Part shown: piece by piece, positions 31,949 to 41,302 of the stretch
Layout: each line of letters opens with the position of its first letter
Position numbering within the stretch: position 1 is the first letter of the stretch
Assembly: GCA_022572355.1 (NCBI GenBank)
Contig: JACZWC010000004.1
Location: 1-64,000, forward strand
DNA from: Bacteroidota bacterium
GTDB taxonomy: Bacteria > Bacteroidota > Bacteroidia > NORP154
Reading direction: 5' to 3'
Length of the DNA stretch: 64,000 nt
Notes under the pieces: generated by a model
The model's input: the letters and a program-made list of their open reading frames with translations, nothing else
Told to the model about the DNA's origin: nothing
The model's database searches: none
Program-made: the position numbers and the translations under genes

Positions 31949-32905
31949 AGTTGCAGTAATTGCAGACACATTACGAGCAAATGAGGTTGAAAGAAATTAT
32001 CATTCTTTTCATAATTGTGATGTTGGAACCGTCTTACACAATAGGGCAGAAAACGGCGACTAAAGAGTTTACCGTGACAGTCCTTAACAAACAAGACAAC
32101 AAACCAGTAGAAGGTGCACAATTAACATTAAAAGTGTGGTCGAATACGCACATTAATAATGAGCTTAAAAACACCGACGTGAAAGGGCAAGCCAGTTTTT
32201 TATTGACTCTCAAGGAATCATTGCAGCACCAGATATTTGTTGAGAAAGACAAATACTATCCTTTCTATGACTTTGAAAACAACAATTGGCTTGAATCTGT
32301 AATCTCCATTACCGAGCGGACACCTAAAAAGATAATTCTATATCTAACATCTGATTCTCTGCATGTCCTTGAATACTACGATAGAATAACTCCTCATTAT
32401 CAAATAGACACATTAATTCAGCTTTTAAGCTCAGACAACTACAGGCCTGATAATATATTCCTAATCCCAAGGTTGACTTGGAAAGACATTCCCAGGCTGT
32501 TAGAGGTTGGAAATGACCGGACAGAAATTACCAATTTCCCTCGTAACGGATATTCATCCACTCTTCAAAGCGATTGCTACCTAGGAATAATTTCTTTGTG
32601 GCTGATTGAATCAATAAGAATCGCTGAAGGAAGAGCATTAATCCATCCTAGGGAAAAATTTCCTTCATTGGTACCCTATCTTTGTGTACAAGACAATAAA
32701 GCGTGTCCAAGATACCCAAACACCGTTGAGGTTATGACAACAGCACATCAGAAATATATGGATTGGTGGCAAACAGCTAAGAATATGAATAAAAGAGAAG
32801 CCTGTAAAATAGACCCACTCAAAGAAACCAACTTAAGTTGGTAACAAGGGGCTACCACATAAGCCTATCGGATGATTTACTGGTAAAGTTTAAATTGGAA
32901 AAGTA
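31928..32905 (+). repeat. 20-bp direct repeat of the anti-sigma gene's 3' end flanking the next gene
   Basis: AAGTTTAAATTGGAAAAGTA occurs at 31928-31947 (end of the TonB_C domain, KFKLEK-stop) and again at 32886-32905. The second copy is preceded by a frame reading LLVKFKLEK-stop. The gene at 31981-32844 therefore sits between two copies of the TonB_C tail, as after insertion into, or decay of, a tandem duplicate. Confidence 0.75.
31981..32844 (+). CDS. Secreted hypothetical protein with an N-terminal regulatory-like beta domain
   Basis: 287 residues from the ATG at 31981. Residues 1-22 are a signal peptide (RLKEIIILFIIVMLEPSYTI). About 28-120 resembles a carboxypeptidase-regulatory or transthyretin-like beta domain (VTVLNKQDNKPVEGAQLTLK, then TDVKGQASFLL). 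The remainder contains SLWLIESIRIAEG and a Cys-Pro pair (DNKACPRYPNT) but no family I recognise. An earlier TTG at 31960 adds residues before the signal. Flanking direct repeats suggest the gene was inserted here. Confidence 0.65.
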   Translation: MRLKEIIILFIIVMLEPSYTIGQKTATKEFTVTVLNKQDNKPVEGAQLTLKVWSNTHINNELKNTDVKGQASFLLTLKESLQHQIFVEKDKYYPFYDFENNNWLESVISITERTPKKIILYLTSDSLHVLEYYDRITPHYQIDTLIQLLSSDNYRPDNIFLIPRLTWKDIPRLLEVGNDRTEITNFPRNGYSSTLQSDCYLGIISLWLIESIRIAEGRALIHPREKFPSLVPYLCVQDNKACPRYPNTVEVMTTAHQKYMDWWQTAKNMNKREACKIDPLKETNLSW

Positions 32906-32910
32906 GAAGA

Positions 32911-33567
32911 TTAGGCAGTTTCCGTTTCGAAAAGCCCGTAAATCTTTGAGTCTATTTTGTTGATGATTTCTCCTAAATCTTCAGAGCTCTCAAAGAAATT
33001 GTTGTCATCCACATCAATAATAAGCAAATTGCCTATCTCATAGGTGCTGATCCAGGCTTCATACCTTTCATTCAAGCGTTTCAGATAATCCAAACGTATG
33101 GATTCCTCATAGGCCCTACCCCTCTTTGAAATCTGATCAACCAAAGTGGGAATACTTGCTCTGAGATAAATCAATAGCTCAGGAGGTTGAATGAATCTCA
33201 TCATGCTGTTGAACAAGGCGATGTAGTTATCATAATCCCTGGTGGTCATCAGACCCATTGCGTGAAGGTTGGGGGCAAAAATGTATGCGTCCTCATAGAT
33301 TGTACGATCCTGGATAGTGGTCTTCTTCGTATCTCGAATCTCCATGATTTGGTTCAGGCGGCTGTTGAGAAAATATATCTGGAGATTAAATGACCAGCGC
33401 TGCATGTCTTCATAAAAGTCATGCAGGTAAGGATTCTCCTCTGCATCCTCATAATGAGTATTCCACTTATAGTGCTTCGCCAGCAACTTGGTCAGAGTAG
33501 TCTTGCCCGCACCAATATTTCCTGCGATGGCAATGTGCATACTTTGACGTTTTGATTTTTCCGCCAC
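32911..33567 (-). CDS. Deoxynucleoside kinase (deoxyadenosine/deoxyguanosine kinase type)
   Basis: A 218-residue P-loop kinase of the dNK family. It has the P-loop IAGNIGAGKTTLTKLLA and the substrate motif QDRTIYEDAYIFA (the DRS/ERS position), followed by the LID-like RGRAYEESIRLDYL. It phosphorylates deoxynucleosides to monophosphates for salvage. It ends the minus-strand run GH3 - propeller-like protein - dNK. The start at 33567 is used; an internal ATG at 33540 would begin right at the P-loop strand and is also possible. A second member of the family is encoded at 40562-41239. Confidence 0.93.
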   Translation of the reverse strand: MAEKSKRQSMHIAIAGNIGAGKTTLTKLLAKHYKWNTHYEDAEENPYLHDFYEDMQRWSFNLQIYFLNSRLNQIMEIRDTKKTTIQDRTIYEDAYIFAPNLHAMGLMTTRDYDNYIALFNSMMRFIQPPELLIYLRASIPTLVDQISKRGRAYEESIRLDYLKRLNERYEAWISTYEIGNLLIIDVDDNNFFESSEDLGEIINKIDSKIYGLFETETA

Positions 33568-33611
33568 GTGTAGATTTTTTTACTTGTTCGCCTTGGTTTT
33601 AAAATTAGAAA

Positions 33612-34448
33612 TTAATCTTCAATATTATACATTTCCATCCTGTTTTCTTTTAAAATTCCCAATATCCGGGATTGTTTTTCATACCTCACTGATATAGGGG
33701 CATTTTCATCTGTTGGAATTTGCATATCGTATTCTTCGAAAGTTTTTTGATTATAGCTCTTAAGAAGGTTGTCCTGATAATAAAATATATTATCCCCCGA
33801 CAATTGAAATCTCTTGAGCCCTTTGATCGGAATCGTTTTATAATAAGCGCCGTACACGTCAAATACGAGGATGCCCGTTTCAGGATTATTCAGATAAACA
33901 TAGCTGTTGTATTCAATCAGGAAATTTGGATTGATATCCGATCCCGTAATCTGATTAATATATCCGCTGGCATGGGTGAGCTGCAGGTTGCGGTCAATTC
34001 GCTTAATCTGAAATCCCTGGGTGTCATACAACCAGATTCCATCATTATTGGATGTACAGCACAAAACGGAAAGGTCCAGTGCAATTGATTCCAGGGATAT
34101 GGAAGAGCCTATTGGGCCGAGAACATCATCGAGAAAAAGAACCTTCCCAAAATCCTTGTAAAACACCAGGATCCGAAGTGGGTTGGAGGCATCTATCAAC
34201 GTAATACTTCCCAAGGTCTTATCGGAAAATGAGCCAATTAACTTTCCAGCATTATCGTATTTGGTTATCTGATCATCATTTATCAGATAGATATACCCCA
34301 AATAATCAGATGTAATGTAATTGGCCTTGGTTTCAATGACAATTACCTTTTTGAATCTCTCTTTTGCAGATTGGGCGGAACTATTAATGGTAAGGGCCAT
34401 TAATAGAATCAACATCCCTACACCACGGAGTTTGGGGTTACTCAGCAT
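33612..34448 (-). CDS. Secreted beta-propeller-like hypothetical protein
   Basis: A 278-residue protein with a signal peptide (GMLILLMALTINSSAQ). The rest is a series of short strands of the NHL/6-bladed kind: YLGYIYLINDDQITKYD, GIWLYDTQGFQIKRID, SYVYLNNPETGILVFDVYG. Such proteins bind envelope ligands or assist large secreted complexes. Its start overlaps the end of the GH3 gene by 11 bp, and the deoxynucleoside kinase gene follows 44 bp downstream, so the three are likely one transcript. No catalytic residues are apparent. Confidence 0.75.
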   Translation of the reverse strand: MLSNPKLRGVGMLILLMALTINSSAQSAKERFKKVIVIETKANYITSDYLGYIYLINDDQITKYDNAGKLIGSFSDKTLGSITLIDASNPLRILVFYKDFGKVLFLDDVLGPIGSSISLESIALDLSVLCCTSNNDGIWLYDTQGFQIKRIDRNLQLTHASGYINQITGSDINPNFLIEYNSYVYLNNPETGILVFDVYGAYYKTIPIKGLKRFQLSGDNIFYYQDNLLKSYNQKTFEEYDMQIPTDENAPISVRYEKQSRILGILKENRMEMYNIED

Positions 34449-35973
34449 AATCAGGTTCGGATATTCCCGTCATTTCTAAAATTTCCTCCACGAATTTCCT
34501 GTCATTAGACAATCTGGGCACTTTATATTGTCCGCCTAGCCTGCCTTTCGATTTTAACCATTCCCAAAAAGTGCCTTCTTTCATTGATCTCACAATTGGC
34601 ATTCTCAACGTTAGATTTCCTGTCCGTTTCGCTTCATAATCTGAGTTTAAAGATTTCAGCGCATTGTCAAGCACCTCCGTGAAATATTCTAAGTCATTGG
34701 GCTTAGTTTCAAATTCAATCAGCCATTCATGGGCTCCCGATCCATGATCGCCCATGTAAATCGGGGCCGCGGTATATTCTTTTATTACTGCACCGGTTTT
34801 CTTACACACAATATCCAATGCCTGATTAGCATTGTCAATAATCAATTCCTCACCAAACGCATTTATGAAGTGTTTTATTCTGCCCGCCACCCGTATCCTG
34901 TATGGATTCAGCGTCGTAAATTGAATGGTATCTCCAATTTGATAACGCCACAATCCGGCATTTGTTGAAATGATAATTGCATAATTTACACCGGTCTCAA
35001 CCTCTTCCAGCCTCAAAGTTCTAGGAAAATCTTTCCCTACCTCTTCCATTGGTTGAAACTCATAATAGATGCCATAATCAAGCATCAATAACATCTCATT
35101 GGGTACTTCTCTGTCTTGTATGCCAAAAAATCCTTCAGAAGCCGAATAGGTTTCTAAATAGTTCAATCCTTCATAAGGAAGTATTTTTTTAAATTGTGAA
35201 CGATAGGGATCGAAGTTCACGCCTCCATGAATCATCAACTCCATATCAGGCCAGACTTCCACCAAACTCTCTTTCCCGCTATATTTCAATATGTGTTTCA
35301 ATAGAACCAAGGTCCATGAAGGAACACCTGCAACGCTAGTGACATTTTCTTTAACCGATCCTTCCGCAATGATATCGATCTTCTTTTCAAAGTCTTCCAT
35401 CAAAGCTATAGATCGATCTGGTGTTCTGATAAATTCGGTCCAAAAGGGTGAGTTCTGAATCAGTATCGATGAGAGATCGCCATAGTAAGAGTCGTTGCTA
35501 AAGTTGTTCATCTTGTGGCTACCACCCATGGTGAGAAACTTACCATTGAAAATCTCTGTTTCCGGATTATTGTGGCAATAGATGGTAAGTAAGTCCTTGC
35601 TGCCTTTGTAATGGCAATCCTCGAGAGATTCGCGGCTAACTGGAATAAATTTACTCTTATCACTTGTTGTTCCTGAAGACTTGGAAAACCATTTGATATC
35701 CGTTGGCCAAAGTAAGTTTTGCTCAGCCTGCCGAAGCCGAATGACGTACGGTTTAATAGTATCGTAATCCTGGATGGGAATACGTTTCTTGAACTCATCT
35801 GAGCTCTTTATGCTTTTATAATCAAACTTCTTCCCCCATTCAGTATCCTTCGCCGTGTTAACGAGCTTTATTAACCATTCCTCCTGTACATCATGCGGGT
35901 ATTTGATGAAGAGCTCTATCTGATGTATTCTCTTCCTTAATCCCCAGGATAGTAATGAATTAAATAAGGCCAT
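34438..35973 (-). CDS. GH3-family acyl-adenylate/amino-acid conjugating enzyme
   Basis: A 511-residue member of the GH3 (auxin-responsive) ANL superfamily. The adenylation motif FSKSSGTTSDKSKFIPVS is clear, with later ATP-binding parts YSASEGFFGIQD and LWRYQIGDTIQF. Plant relatives join amino acids to carboxylic-acid hormones; the substrate in Bacteroidota is not established to my knowledge. It heads the operon with the propeller-like protein and the deoxynucleoside kinase. Confidence 0.92.
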   Translation of the reverse strand: MALFNSLLSWGLRKRIHQIELFIKYPHDVQEEWLIKLVNTAKDTEWGKKFDYKSIKSSDEFKKRIPIQDYDTIKPYVIRLRQAEQNLLWPTDIKWFSKSSGTTSDKSKFIPVSRESLEDCHYKGSKDLLTIYCHNNPETEIFNGKFLTMGGSHKMNNFSNDSYYGDLSSILIQNSPFWTEFIRTPDRSIALMEDFEKKIDIIAEGSVKENVTSVAGVPSWTLVLLKHILKYSGKESLVEVWPDMELMIHGGVNFDPYRSQFKKILPYEGLNYLETYSASEGFFGIQDREVPNEMLLMLDYGIYYEFQPMEEVGKDFPRTLRLEEVETGVNYAIIISTNAGLWRYQIGDTIQFTTLNPYRIRVAGRIKHFINAFGEELIIDNANQALDIVCKKTGAVIKEYTAAPIYMGDHGSGAHEWLIEFETKPNDLEYFTEVLDNALKSLNSDYEAKRTGNLTLRMPIVRSMKEGTFWEWLKSKGRLGGQYKVPRLSNDRKFVEEILEMTGISEPDYAE

Positions 35974-35995
35974 TTTGTGATATTAAGTTCTGATT

Positions 35996-36003
35996 CAAAT
36001 ATA
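35996..36003 (-). promoter_or_regulatory. Probable -7 box of the GH3 operon
   Basis: On the minus strand this reads TATATTTG, matching TAnnTTTG, 22 bp before the GH3 start codon at 35973. A -33 box is not obvious. Confidence 0.45.
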
Positions 36004-36065
36004 AAGCAATTTATTAGTTTTATAGAAGCTTAGATTAGCGTCAACCACCTCTTAGCCTAATTCAA

Positions 36066-36863
36066 ATGGAACACTCAGGGCAAGTATTCAAAATGAGAGT
36101 CGAGCACGATGATCCCGTTCGATATTTTCTTCCAATAGGTGATGAGCTGCCTGAAATAAGTGAGTTAATTGGAGAAAATATTCAATTCTCCTTCGGTGGA
36201 GATATCTTTTGTATTAGCTGTGGAAATAAAACCAACAAATCATTTGCTCAGGGGTTTTGCTACAATTGTTTCATGAGTGCTCCTGAGGCAGCAGAGTGTA
36301 TTATCAGGCCTGAGCTGTGCCTTGCACACGAAGGTAAGGGACGGGATATAGAATGGGAGAAGGAGCATCATTTGCAAGAGCACTTTGTTTATCTAGCTGT
36401 TGCAAGCGGAATAAAAGTAGGTGTGACAAGATCTACGCAGATACCCACCAGATGGATTGATCAAGGTGCTTCCAGGGCTATTCTTTTTGCGAAAACTCCG
36501 AACCGATATCTATCAGGCGTGATAGAAGTCGCGCTAAAAGGCCATATCTCCGACAAAACGAATTGGCGGAGGATGCTCAAAAACGAAATTGCCGACTATG
36601 ATCTGAATGAGGAAAAGGAGAAGATGAAGAGCCTGTTACCGGATGAGTTGTTACAATATGTGGAATCAGAGGAATCGGATATTACGCATATAGAATACCC
36701 GGTAGACCAATTTCCCGAAAAAGTTAAGAGTGTTGGATTTGATAAATTACCTGAGATATCAGGTGTTCTCAATGGCATTAAAGGCCAGTACTTGTTATTT
36801 GATGAAGATAGGGTGTTGAATATTAGGAAGCATACCGGCTACGTGATCAAACTACAATATTAA
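36066..36863 (+). CDS. DUF2797 family protein
   Basis: A 265-residue protein. A zinc-binding pair FCISCGNKTNKSFAQGFCYNC (about residues 48-70) is followed by HFVYLAVASGIKVGVTRSTQIPTRWIDQGA. That segment resembles the GIY-YIG nuclease core in shape (YLA...GVTR...RW..QGA) and is the hallmark of DUF2797. The function of the family is not known to me; a nucleic-acid role is plausible. It is divergent from GH3 and 13 bp upstream of the kelch T9SS gene. Confidence 0.85.
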   Translation: MEHSGQVFKMRVEHDDPVRYFLPIGDELPEISELIGENIQFSFGGDIFCISCGNKTNKSFAQGFCYNCFMSAPEAAECIIRPELCLAHEGKGRDIEWEKEHHLQEHFVYLAVASGIKVGVTRSTQIPTRWIDQGASRAILFAKTPNRYLSGVIEVALKGHISDKTNWRRMLKNEIADYDLNEEKEKMKSLLPDELLQYVESEESDITHIEYPVDQFPEKVKSVGFDKLPEISGVLNGIKGQYLLFDEDRVLNIRKHTGYVIKLQY

Positions 36864-36876
36864 GAGATTGACGAAT

Positions 36877-38187
36877 ATGAAGCGCTTTATTTCATTACTA
36901 CTTGTACTTGCGAGCATTGACATATACGCTCAAGGTATTTGGGTTGTTTCGGAACTGACTCCTATGCCTGAGCCTGTGACAAACAACGCCGTTGCAGGGG
37001 CCACCGTAAATGGGGAGTTGCATGTATTTTCCTTCATGGGCCTTGATTCTACCAAAATTTGGTCGGGCATCCACAAACGTGGTTTTCGATACAATACGAT
37101 AACCAATGTTTGGGATACCATTGCACCTGTACCTGATAACTTAAGTCGCATAGCCGCCGGAGCCAGCACTGTTAACAACAAGATTTATATTATTGGAGGA
37201 TATAGTGTGTCGCAAACGGGCTCAGAATTCTCCTCCAAATTCATTTTCATTTATGATCCGGATTCAAACAGTTATTCTCAGGGTACAGATTTGCTAATTG
37301 CCACCGATGATCATGTGCAATGCGTGTGGCGTGACAGCCTGATTTATATCATCACCGGGTGGAGCAACTCCGGTAATATTCCAAATGTGCAAATTTATGA
37401 TCCCGCCAATGATACCGTTTTGGCTGGAACCTCAACGCCTGACAACAACGATTATAAAGCATTCGGTGCTTCTGGTGTTATCATTGGAGATACCATTTAT
37501 TACGGAGGTGGAGCCAGAGACATAGGAAATTTTGAGATTCAGCCCAAGTTGAGGATTGGAATTATCAACTCCAACAGTCCGGATTCAATCTCCTGGTCTT
37601 TTTCCACTGATTCAGCGGTAAATATCTATCGATCTGGAGCGGCTATTTTTAATAATAATCCCATCTGGATTGGAGGTGCTGGAAACTCCTACAATTACAA
37701 TGGTATAGAATATGGAACAGGTAATGGAGTCAATCCCCTGGATAATATTGTGCAATATCAAACATCATCAGGTCAATTTTCAATAGATACCGGCATCGGT
37801 CTGAATATTATGGATTTACGCGGTGTGGTGCAGATAGGCACTCAATATTTTATCGCTGGTGGAATGGATACAGGACAGTTAGTAAGCAATAAATTATATA
37901 GGATTGAATATATTGTTCCTCCAGGCATTTCTGAAGGAATCCAAAAGTCTGCTGAATTCCATTTATTCCCCAATCCCGCAACTACAAGTTTTGAAATATT
38001 CGTACCAAGTTCAAAAGAAGATTCGAAATGGTATATCTATAATTCCGTAGGTGAACTAATAAGTAAAGGACAGATGAAGGAGAGTTCTTCAACAATCATT
38101 ATTAAGCGCTATCCCCCAGGTATTTACCTGATAAGGGTTGAAACAGTAAAGGGAACCAGGGAGAGGCAATTTATCGTTGCCAGATAG
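36877..38187 (+). CDS. Kelch-repeat secreted protein with T9SS sorting domain
   Basis: 436 residues from the ATG at 36877, with a signal peptide (ISLLLVLASIDIYAQ). About 30-340 is a kelch-type beta-propeller (YIIGGYSVSQTG; YYGGGARDIGNF; YFIAGGMDTGQL). The last about 80 residues are a type A T9SS sorting domain (FHLFPNPATTSFEI ... GELISKGQ ... PPGIYLIRVE). It is exported and anchored or released at the cell surface. An upstream TTG (36868) gives only three more residues. Convergent with sppA, 2 bp apart. Confidence 0.9.
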   Translation: MKRFISLLLVLASIDIYAQGIWVVSELTPMPEPVTNNAVAGATVNGELHVFSFMGLDSTKIWSGIHKRGFRYNTITNVWDTIAPVPDNLSRIAAGASTVNNKIYIIGGYSVSQTGSEFSSKFIFIYDPDSNSYSQGTDLLIATDDHVQCVWRDSLIYIITGWSNSGNIPNVQIYDPANDTVLAGTSTPDNNDYKAFGASGVIIGDTIYYGGGARDIGNFEIQPKLRIGIINSNSPDSISWSFSTDSAVNIYRSGAAIFNNNPIWIGGAGNSYNYNGIEYGTGNGVNPLDNIVQYQTSSGQFSIDTGIGLNIMDLRGVVQIGTQYFIAGGMDTGQLVSNKLYRIEYIVPPGISEGIQKSAEFHLFPNPATTSFEIFVPSSKEDSKWYIYNSVGELISKGQMKESSSTIIIKRYPPGIYLIRVETVKGTRERQFIVAR

Positions 38188-38189
38188 CT

Positions 38190-39971
38190 TTATCTGAGCT
38201 CCAGGCTATAAGGTACGATCATCTGAATTCCCTGCATTCGAGACATTCTTTTTAGCTGCTCGTAATAAGTGTAGCTGTCTCCCAATTCGTATTTCAGTAT
38301 GCTCCGGCTGACCTCACCGGTTAATTCTTTTACCAATTGTTCAAGAGGGTCCTTTTGCTCTGGTAATTCTTTGAGCCTGTATTCTTCAAGTCCGGCCATT
38401 TCCGCTGCAATCTCAATGGCGTCTTCCAGTCCACCAAGTACATCCACCAATCCCAATTCCAACGCATCTTCACCGCTCCATACCCTGCCCTGGCCAATAC
38501 TGTCTATATACTTTTTGGTCAGACCTCTACCCTCGGCCACATGGTCAATAAACACATCGTATATCCGTTCTATCTCATCCTGAATTTTCTGCTTTTCCAT
38601 TTCAGTTAATGCTCTTACCGGTACACCAAAATCAGAATGTTCATTCGTCCTCACTACATCAAATGTAACTCCGAGCTTGTTCTTGTAGAAGTCTTTCATG
38701 TTCAAAAGAATGCCCAAAACGCCTATTGATCCGGTGATGGTCGTACTGTTAGCTACTATGGTATCCGCAAAACATGAGATATAATATCCACCGGAAGCTG
38801 CTACATCTCCCATGCAGGCCACCACTGGCTTCACTTGTCTTGCCAGATCCATTTCCCTCAGAATAACATCTGATGCGAGAGCGCTTCCACCACCTGAATT
38901 TACCCTCAATACAATTGCCTTTACATTTTCGTCCTTCCTCGCCTTTCTTATGGCTTTTGAGATCGTTGTAGAACCAATTTCATCCGAATCCCCTTCACCT
39001 GTTACAATTCCTCCTTGTGCATATATGACTGCAATTCTATCCCTGATTATACCAGTTGATTTCTTTTTGGTTTTAGGAGCATTTTCATACTTAACCAAAG
39101 ACATAAATGTTATATCCTTATCATCCTCTAGCCCCAATCGCTCTTTTAAACTCGCCATAAATTCATCCTGAAACATGAGTTTGTCAACAATTCCAAACTC
39201 TAAAGCATGGCCAGCACTACCAACATCCAACGTATCTATGATCCTATTGAATTCCTTAACGCTTATACCCCTGGAAGCGGTAATGTCGCGTACCATATTG
39301 TCCCAGATAGATTTGACAAACTTCGTCGTTTGCTCCCTGTTCTCATCGCTCATTTTATCGTACATGAATGGCTCAACTGCACTCTTGTATTTACCGTGCC
39401 TGATTATCTGTGCCTCAATTTCCAACTTATCCAAGGTTCCTTTATAAAATGGAATTATTGCGCTAAGACCAGTTAATTGGATATATCCTTCCGGGTTTAA
39501 TATTACCTCATCAGCCACGGAACCCAGGTAATATGCCTTTTGCGAGATCATTTCGCTATAGCAGACAATGAACTTGTCTGATTCTTCCTTGAATGACAGC
39601 AGCGCTTCCCTGATTTCTCTGATAGTTGACAATCCTGCAGATATTCCTTCAAGATCCAGATAGATTCCCATTATCTTTTCGTCGCCTTTCGCCTTATCAA
39701 TGCTTTCCAGAATAGTGTTCAATCCGAGCATTCTATTCGCTTTCAAATTTCCAAAATCAAAATTTTGTAGTGGATCATTCGGTGCGCGATCCGCAATAGG
39801 GGTATTTAAGGAGATTTTCAGAACTGTGTTGTCTTCAACTGTAACACTTTTCTTCTCATCGAGAGATGAAACAGATACGGCAACAATTCCAATAATGATG
39901 AAGATAGACACAAAAATTGCCACAAGCATGCCAAGCATCGAGGCGAACACAAATTTGAAAAATTGACCCAT
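38190..39971 (-). CDS. sppA: Signal peptide peptidase SppA, 67-kDa type
   Basis: 593 residues from the ATG at 39971 (MGQFFKFVFASMLG, a membrane anchor). It has two tandem ClpP/crotonase-like domains. The N-terminal domain carries the likely general-base Lys (RHGKYKSAVEPFMYDKMSDE) and the C-terminal one the nucleophile Ser in ACMGDVAASGGYYISC. The enzyme degrades leftover signal peptides in the membrane. Earlier in-frame ATGs up to 40088 overlap the folK promoter and would put 39 polar residues before the anchor, so they are rejected. Confidence 0.95.
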   Translation of the reverse strand: MGQFFKFVFASMLGMLVAIFVSIFIIIGIVAVSVSSLDEKKSVTVEDNTVLKISLNTPIADRAPNDPLQNFDFGNLKANRMLGLNTILESIDKAKGDEKIMGIYLDLEGISAGLSTIREIREALLSFKEESDKFIVCYSEMISQKAYYLGSVADEVILNPEGYIQLTGLSAIIPFYKGTLDKLEIEAQIIRHGKYKSAVEPFMYDKMSDENREQTTKFVKSIWDNMVRDITASRGISVKEFNRIIDTLDVGSAGHALEFGIVDKLMFQDEFMASLKERLGLEDDKDITFMSLVKYENAPKTKKKSTGIIRDRIAVIYAQGGIVTGEGDSDEIGSTTISKAIRKARKDENVKAIVLRVNSGGGSALASDVILREMDLARQVKPVVACMGDVAASGGYYISCFADTIVANSTTITGSIGVLGILLNMKDFYKNKLGVTFDVVRTNEHSDFGVPVRALTEMEKQKIQDEIERIYDVFIDHVAEGRGLTKKYIDSIGQGRVWSGEDALELGLVDVLGGLEDAIEIAAEMAGLEEYRLKELPEQKDPLEQLVKELTGEVSRSILKYELGDSYTYYEQLKRMSRMQGIQMIVPYSLELR

Positions 39972-40037
39972 GATATGTTGATTTTTAGGAAGTGCAATAT
40001 TACTAATAATTATGCGACTTTGAGAGGGGCTAATGCG

Positions 40038-40045
40038 TATCTTTG
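40038..40045 (+). promoter_or_regulatory. Probable -7 box of folK
   Basis: TATCTTTG fits TAnnTTTG, 13 bp before the ATG at 40059. TTTG at 40019-40022 could be the -33 box but the 15-bp spacing is short. Confidence 0.5.
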
Positions 40046-40058
40046 ATCGTACAATTAG

Positions 40059-40565
40059 ATGAGAATGATCAGACAAAACAGAGCGCAATTGCTGCTAGGC
40101 GGTAACTTAGGCGACAGGGTCAAAAACCTCGCGGAAGCCAAATTACAAATTGCAAATACAGTTGGTACCGTGGTTTATGAATCTGCCATCTATGAAAGTG
40201 AGCCTTGGGGATTTGAGGATGAGAATCAATTTCTGAATCAGCTGGTAATAGTGCAAACCACTCTGTCTCCCACAAACTTATTGAGTAAAATCAAGGCAAT
40301 TGAAGCTGATTTAGGAAGGACAGAAAGTAAAATACAGTGGTCATCGCGCATAATTGATATCGATATCTTATTCTATGAGAAATCAATCGTCAAAGATGAC
40401 AACTTAACCATCCCACATCCAAGAATAGATGAAAGGAGATTTGTACTGGAACCGTTATTAGAATCAGACCCGGAGTTTATCCACCCATTGACAAAAAAAT
40501 CTGTTAGAGAATTGTATTCTGAATGTACGGATCAGTCTCGAGTTGTAATTTTCGAGGATCAATGA
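40059..40565 (+). CDS. folK: 2-amino-4-hydroxy-6-hydroxymethyldihydropteridine pyrophosphokinase
   Basis: A 168-residue HPPK of folate synthesis, which transfers pyrophosphate from ATP to hydroxymethyl-dihydropterin. LLLGGNLGDRVKNL, SAIYESEPWGFEDENQFLNQ, RIIDIDILFY and IPHPRIDERRFVLEPL are the family signatures. It overlaps the downstream deoxynucleoside kinase gene by 4 bp (ATGA), so the two are translated together. A second ATG at 40065 is also possible. Confidence 0.95.
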   Translation: MRMIRQNRAQLLLGGNLGDRVKNLAEAKLQIANTVGTVVYESAIYESEPWGFEDENQFLNQLVIVQTTLSPTNLLSKIKAIEADLGRTESKIQWSSRIIDIDILFYEKSIVKDDNLTIPHPRIDERRFVLEPLLESDPEFIHPLTKKSVRELYSECTDQSRVVIFEDQ

Positions 40566-41239
40566 GGTACAACTTCATCACAATAGAGGGAAATATTGGG
40601 ACGGGCAAGACTACGCTGGCATCTAAAATCGCAAATGATCTTAACGCAAAGCTAATTCTCGAGCAATTTGAAGACAATGCCTTTCTGCCAAAATTCTATG
40701 AAGACCCAGTGAAATACGCTTTCCCTCTTGAGCTTTCCTTCTTAGCAGAGAGATACCAGCAGTTGAAGGATCAACTGTCTGAGCAAGACCTTTTTAAAGA
40801 ATTTACAATTTCCGACTATTCTATTCAGAAATCCCTGCTCTTCGCCAGCATAACTTTAGCAGATGACGAGTACCAGCTTTTTTCCAAGCTCTTTAATATT
40901 ATCAACTTACAGCTACCTAAGCCGGATCTTTTCATATATCTGTATCTCGACATTGAAAAGACCAGGAGCAATATACAAGCTAGGGGCAGAAAATATGAAA
41001 TGGAGATTCAGGAGAGCTATTTGGCAGATGTTCAGAAAGGTTATTTCCAATATATGAAACAACAATCTGAACAGAGAATCCTTATCATAGATGTCAATGA
41101 TGTTGACTTCGTGAATAATAAGGCCCACTATAATACCATCGTAGAATTGCTCGATAATGATTACGCTCCTGGAATCAACAGAGCCTCCATCATTGAATCA
41201 AACCCGAAGGCAAAGAGCAATAAAGAAATTTTAATTTGA
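40562..41239 (+). CDS. Second deoxynucleoside kinase family protein
   Basis: 225 residues from the ATG at 40562, within the folK stop overlap. P-loop TIEGNIGTGKTTLASKIA, then EQFEDNAFLPKFYEDPVKYA and a motif SDYSIQKSLLFA where relatives have (D/E)RS. A LID-like RGRKYEMEIQESYL follows. It pairs with folK and is followed by a strong terminator. It is clearly a paralogue, not a copy, of the gene at 32911-33567; substrate specificity probably differs. Confidence 0.92.
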   Translation: MRYNFITIEGNIGTGKTTLASKIANDLNAKLILEQFEDNAFLPKFYEDPVKYAFPLELSFLAERYQQLKDQLSEQDLFKEFTISDYSIQKSLLFASITLADDEYQLFSKLFNIINLQLPKPDLFIYLYLDIEKTRSNIQARGRKYEMEIQESYLADVQKGYFQYMKQQSEQRILIIDVNDVDFVNNKAHYNTIVELLDNDYAPGINRASIIESNPKAKSNKEILI

Positions 41240-41243
41240 AGGC

Positions 41244-41282
41244 AAAAAAACCCCGCACTTAAAACTTAAGTGCGGGGTTTTT
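41244..41282. terminator. Bidirectional rho-independent terminator
   Basis: A 12-bp perfect stem (CCCCGCACTTAA at 41251-41262, loop AAC, complement at 41266-41277) flanked by an A-run before and a T-run after. It lies between the convergent folK-dNK operon and the lipoprotein gene and would serve both. Confidence 0.95.
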
Positions 41283-41302
41283 ATATTGTAGAGTTGCAGC
41301 CT

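Noticed and set aside
39972-40088. A longer N terminus for SppA
   Set aside because: It would bury the membrane anchor behind polar residues and overlap the folK promoter and start.
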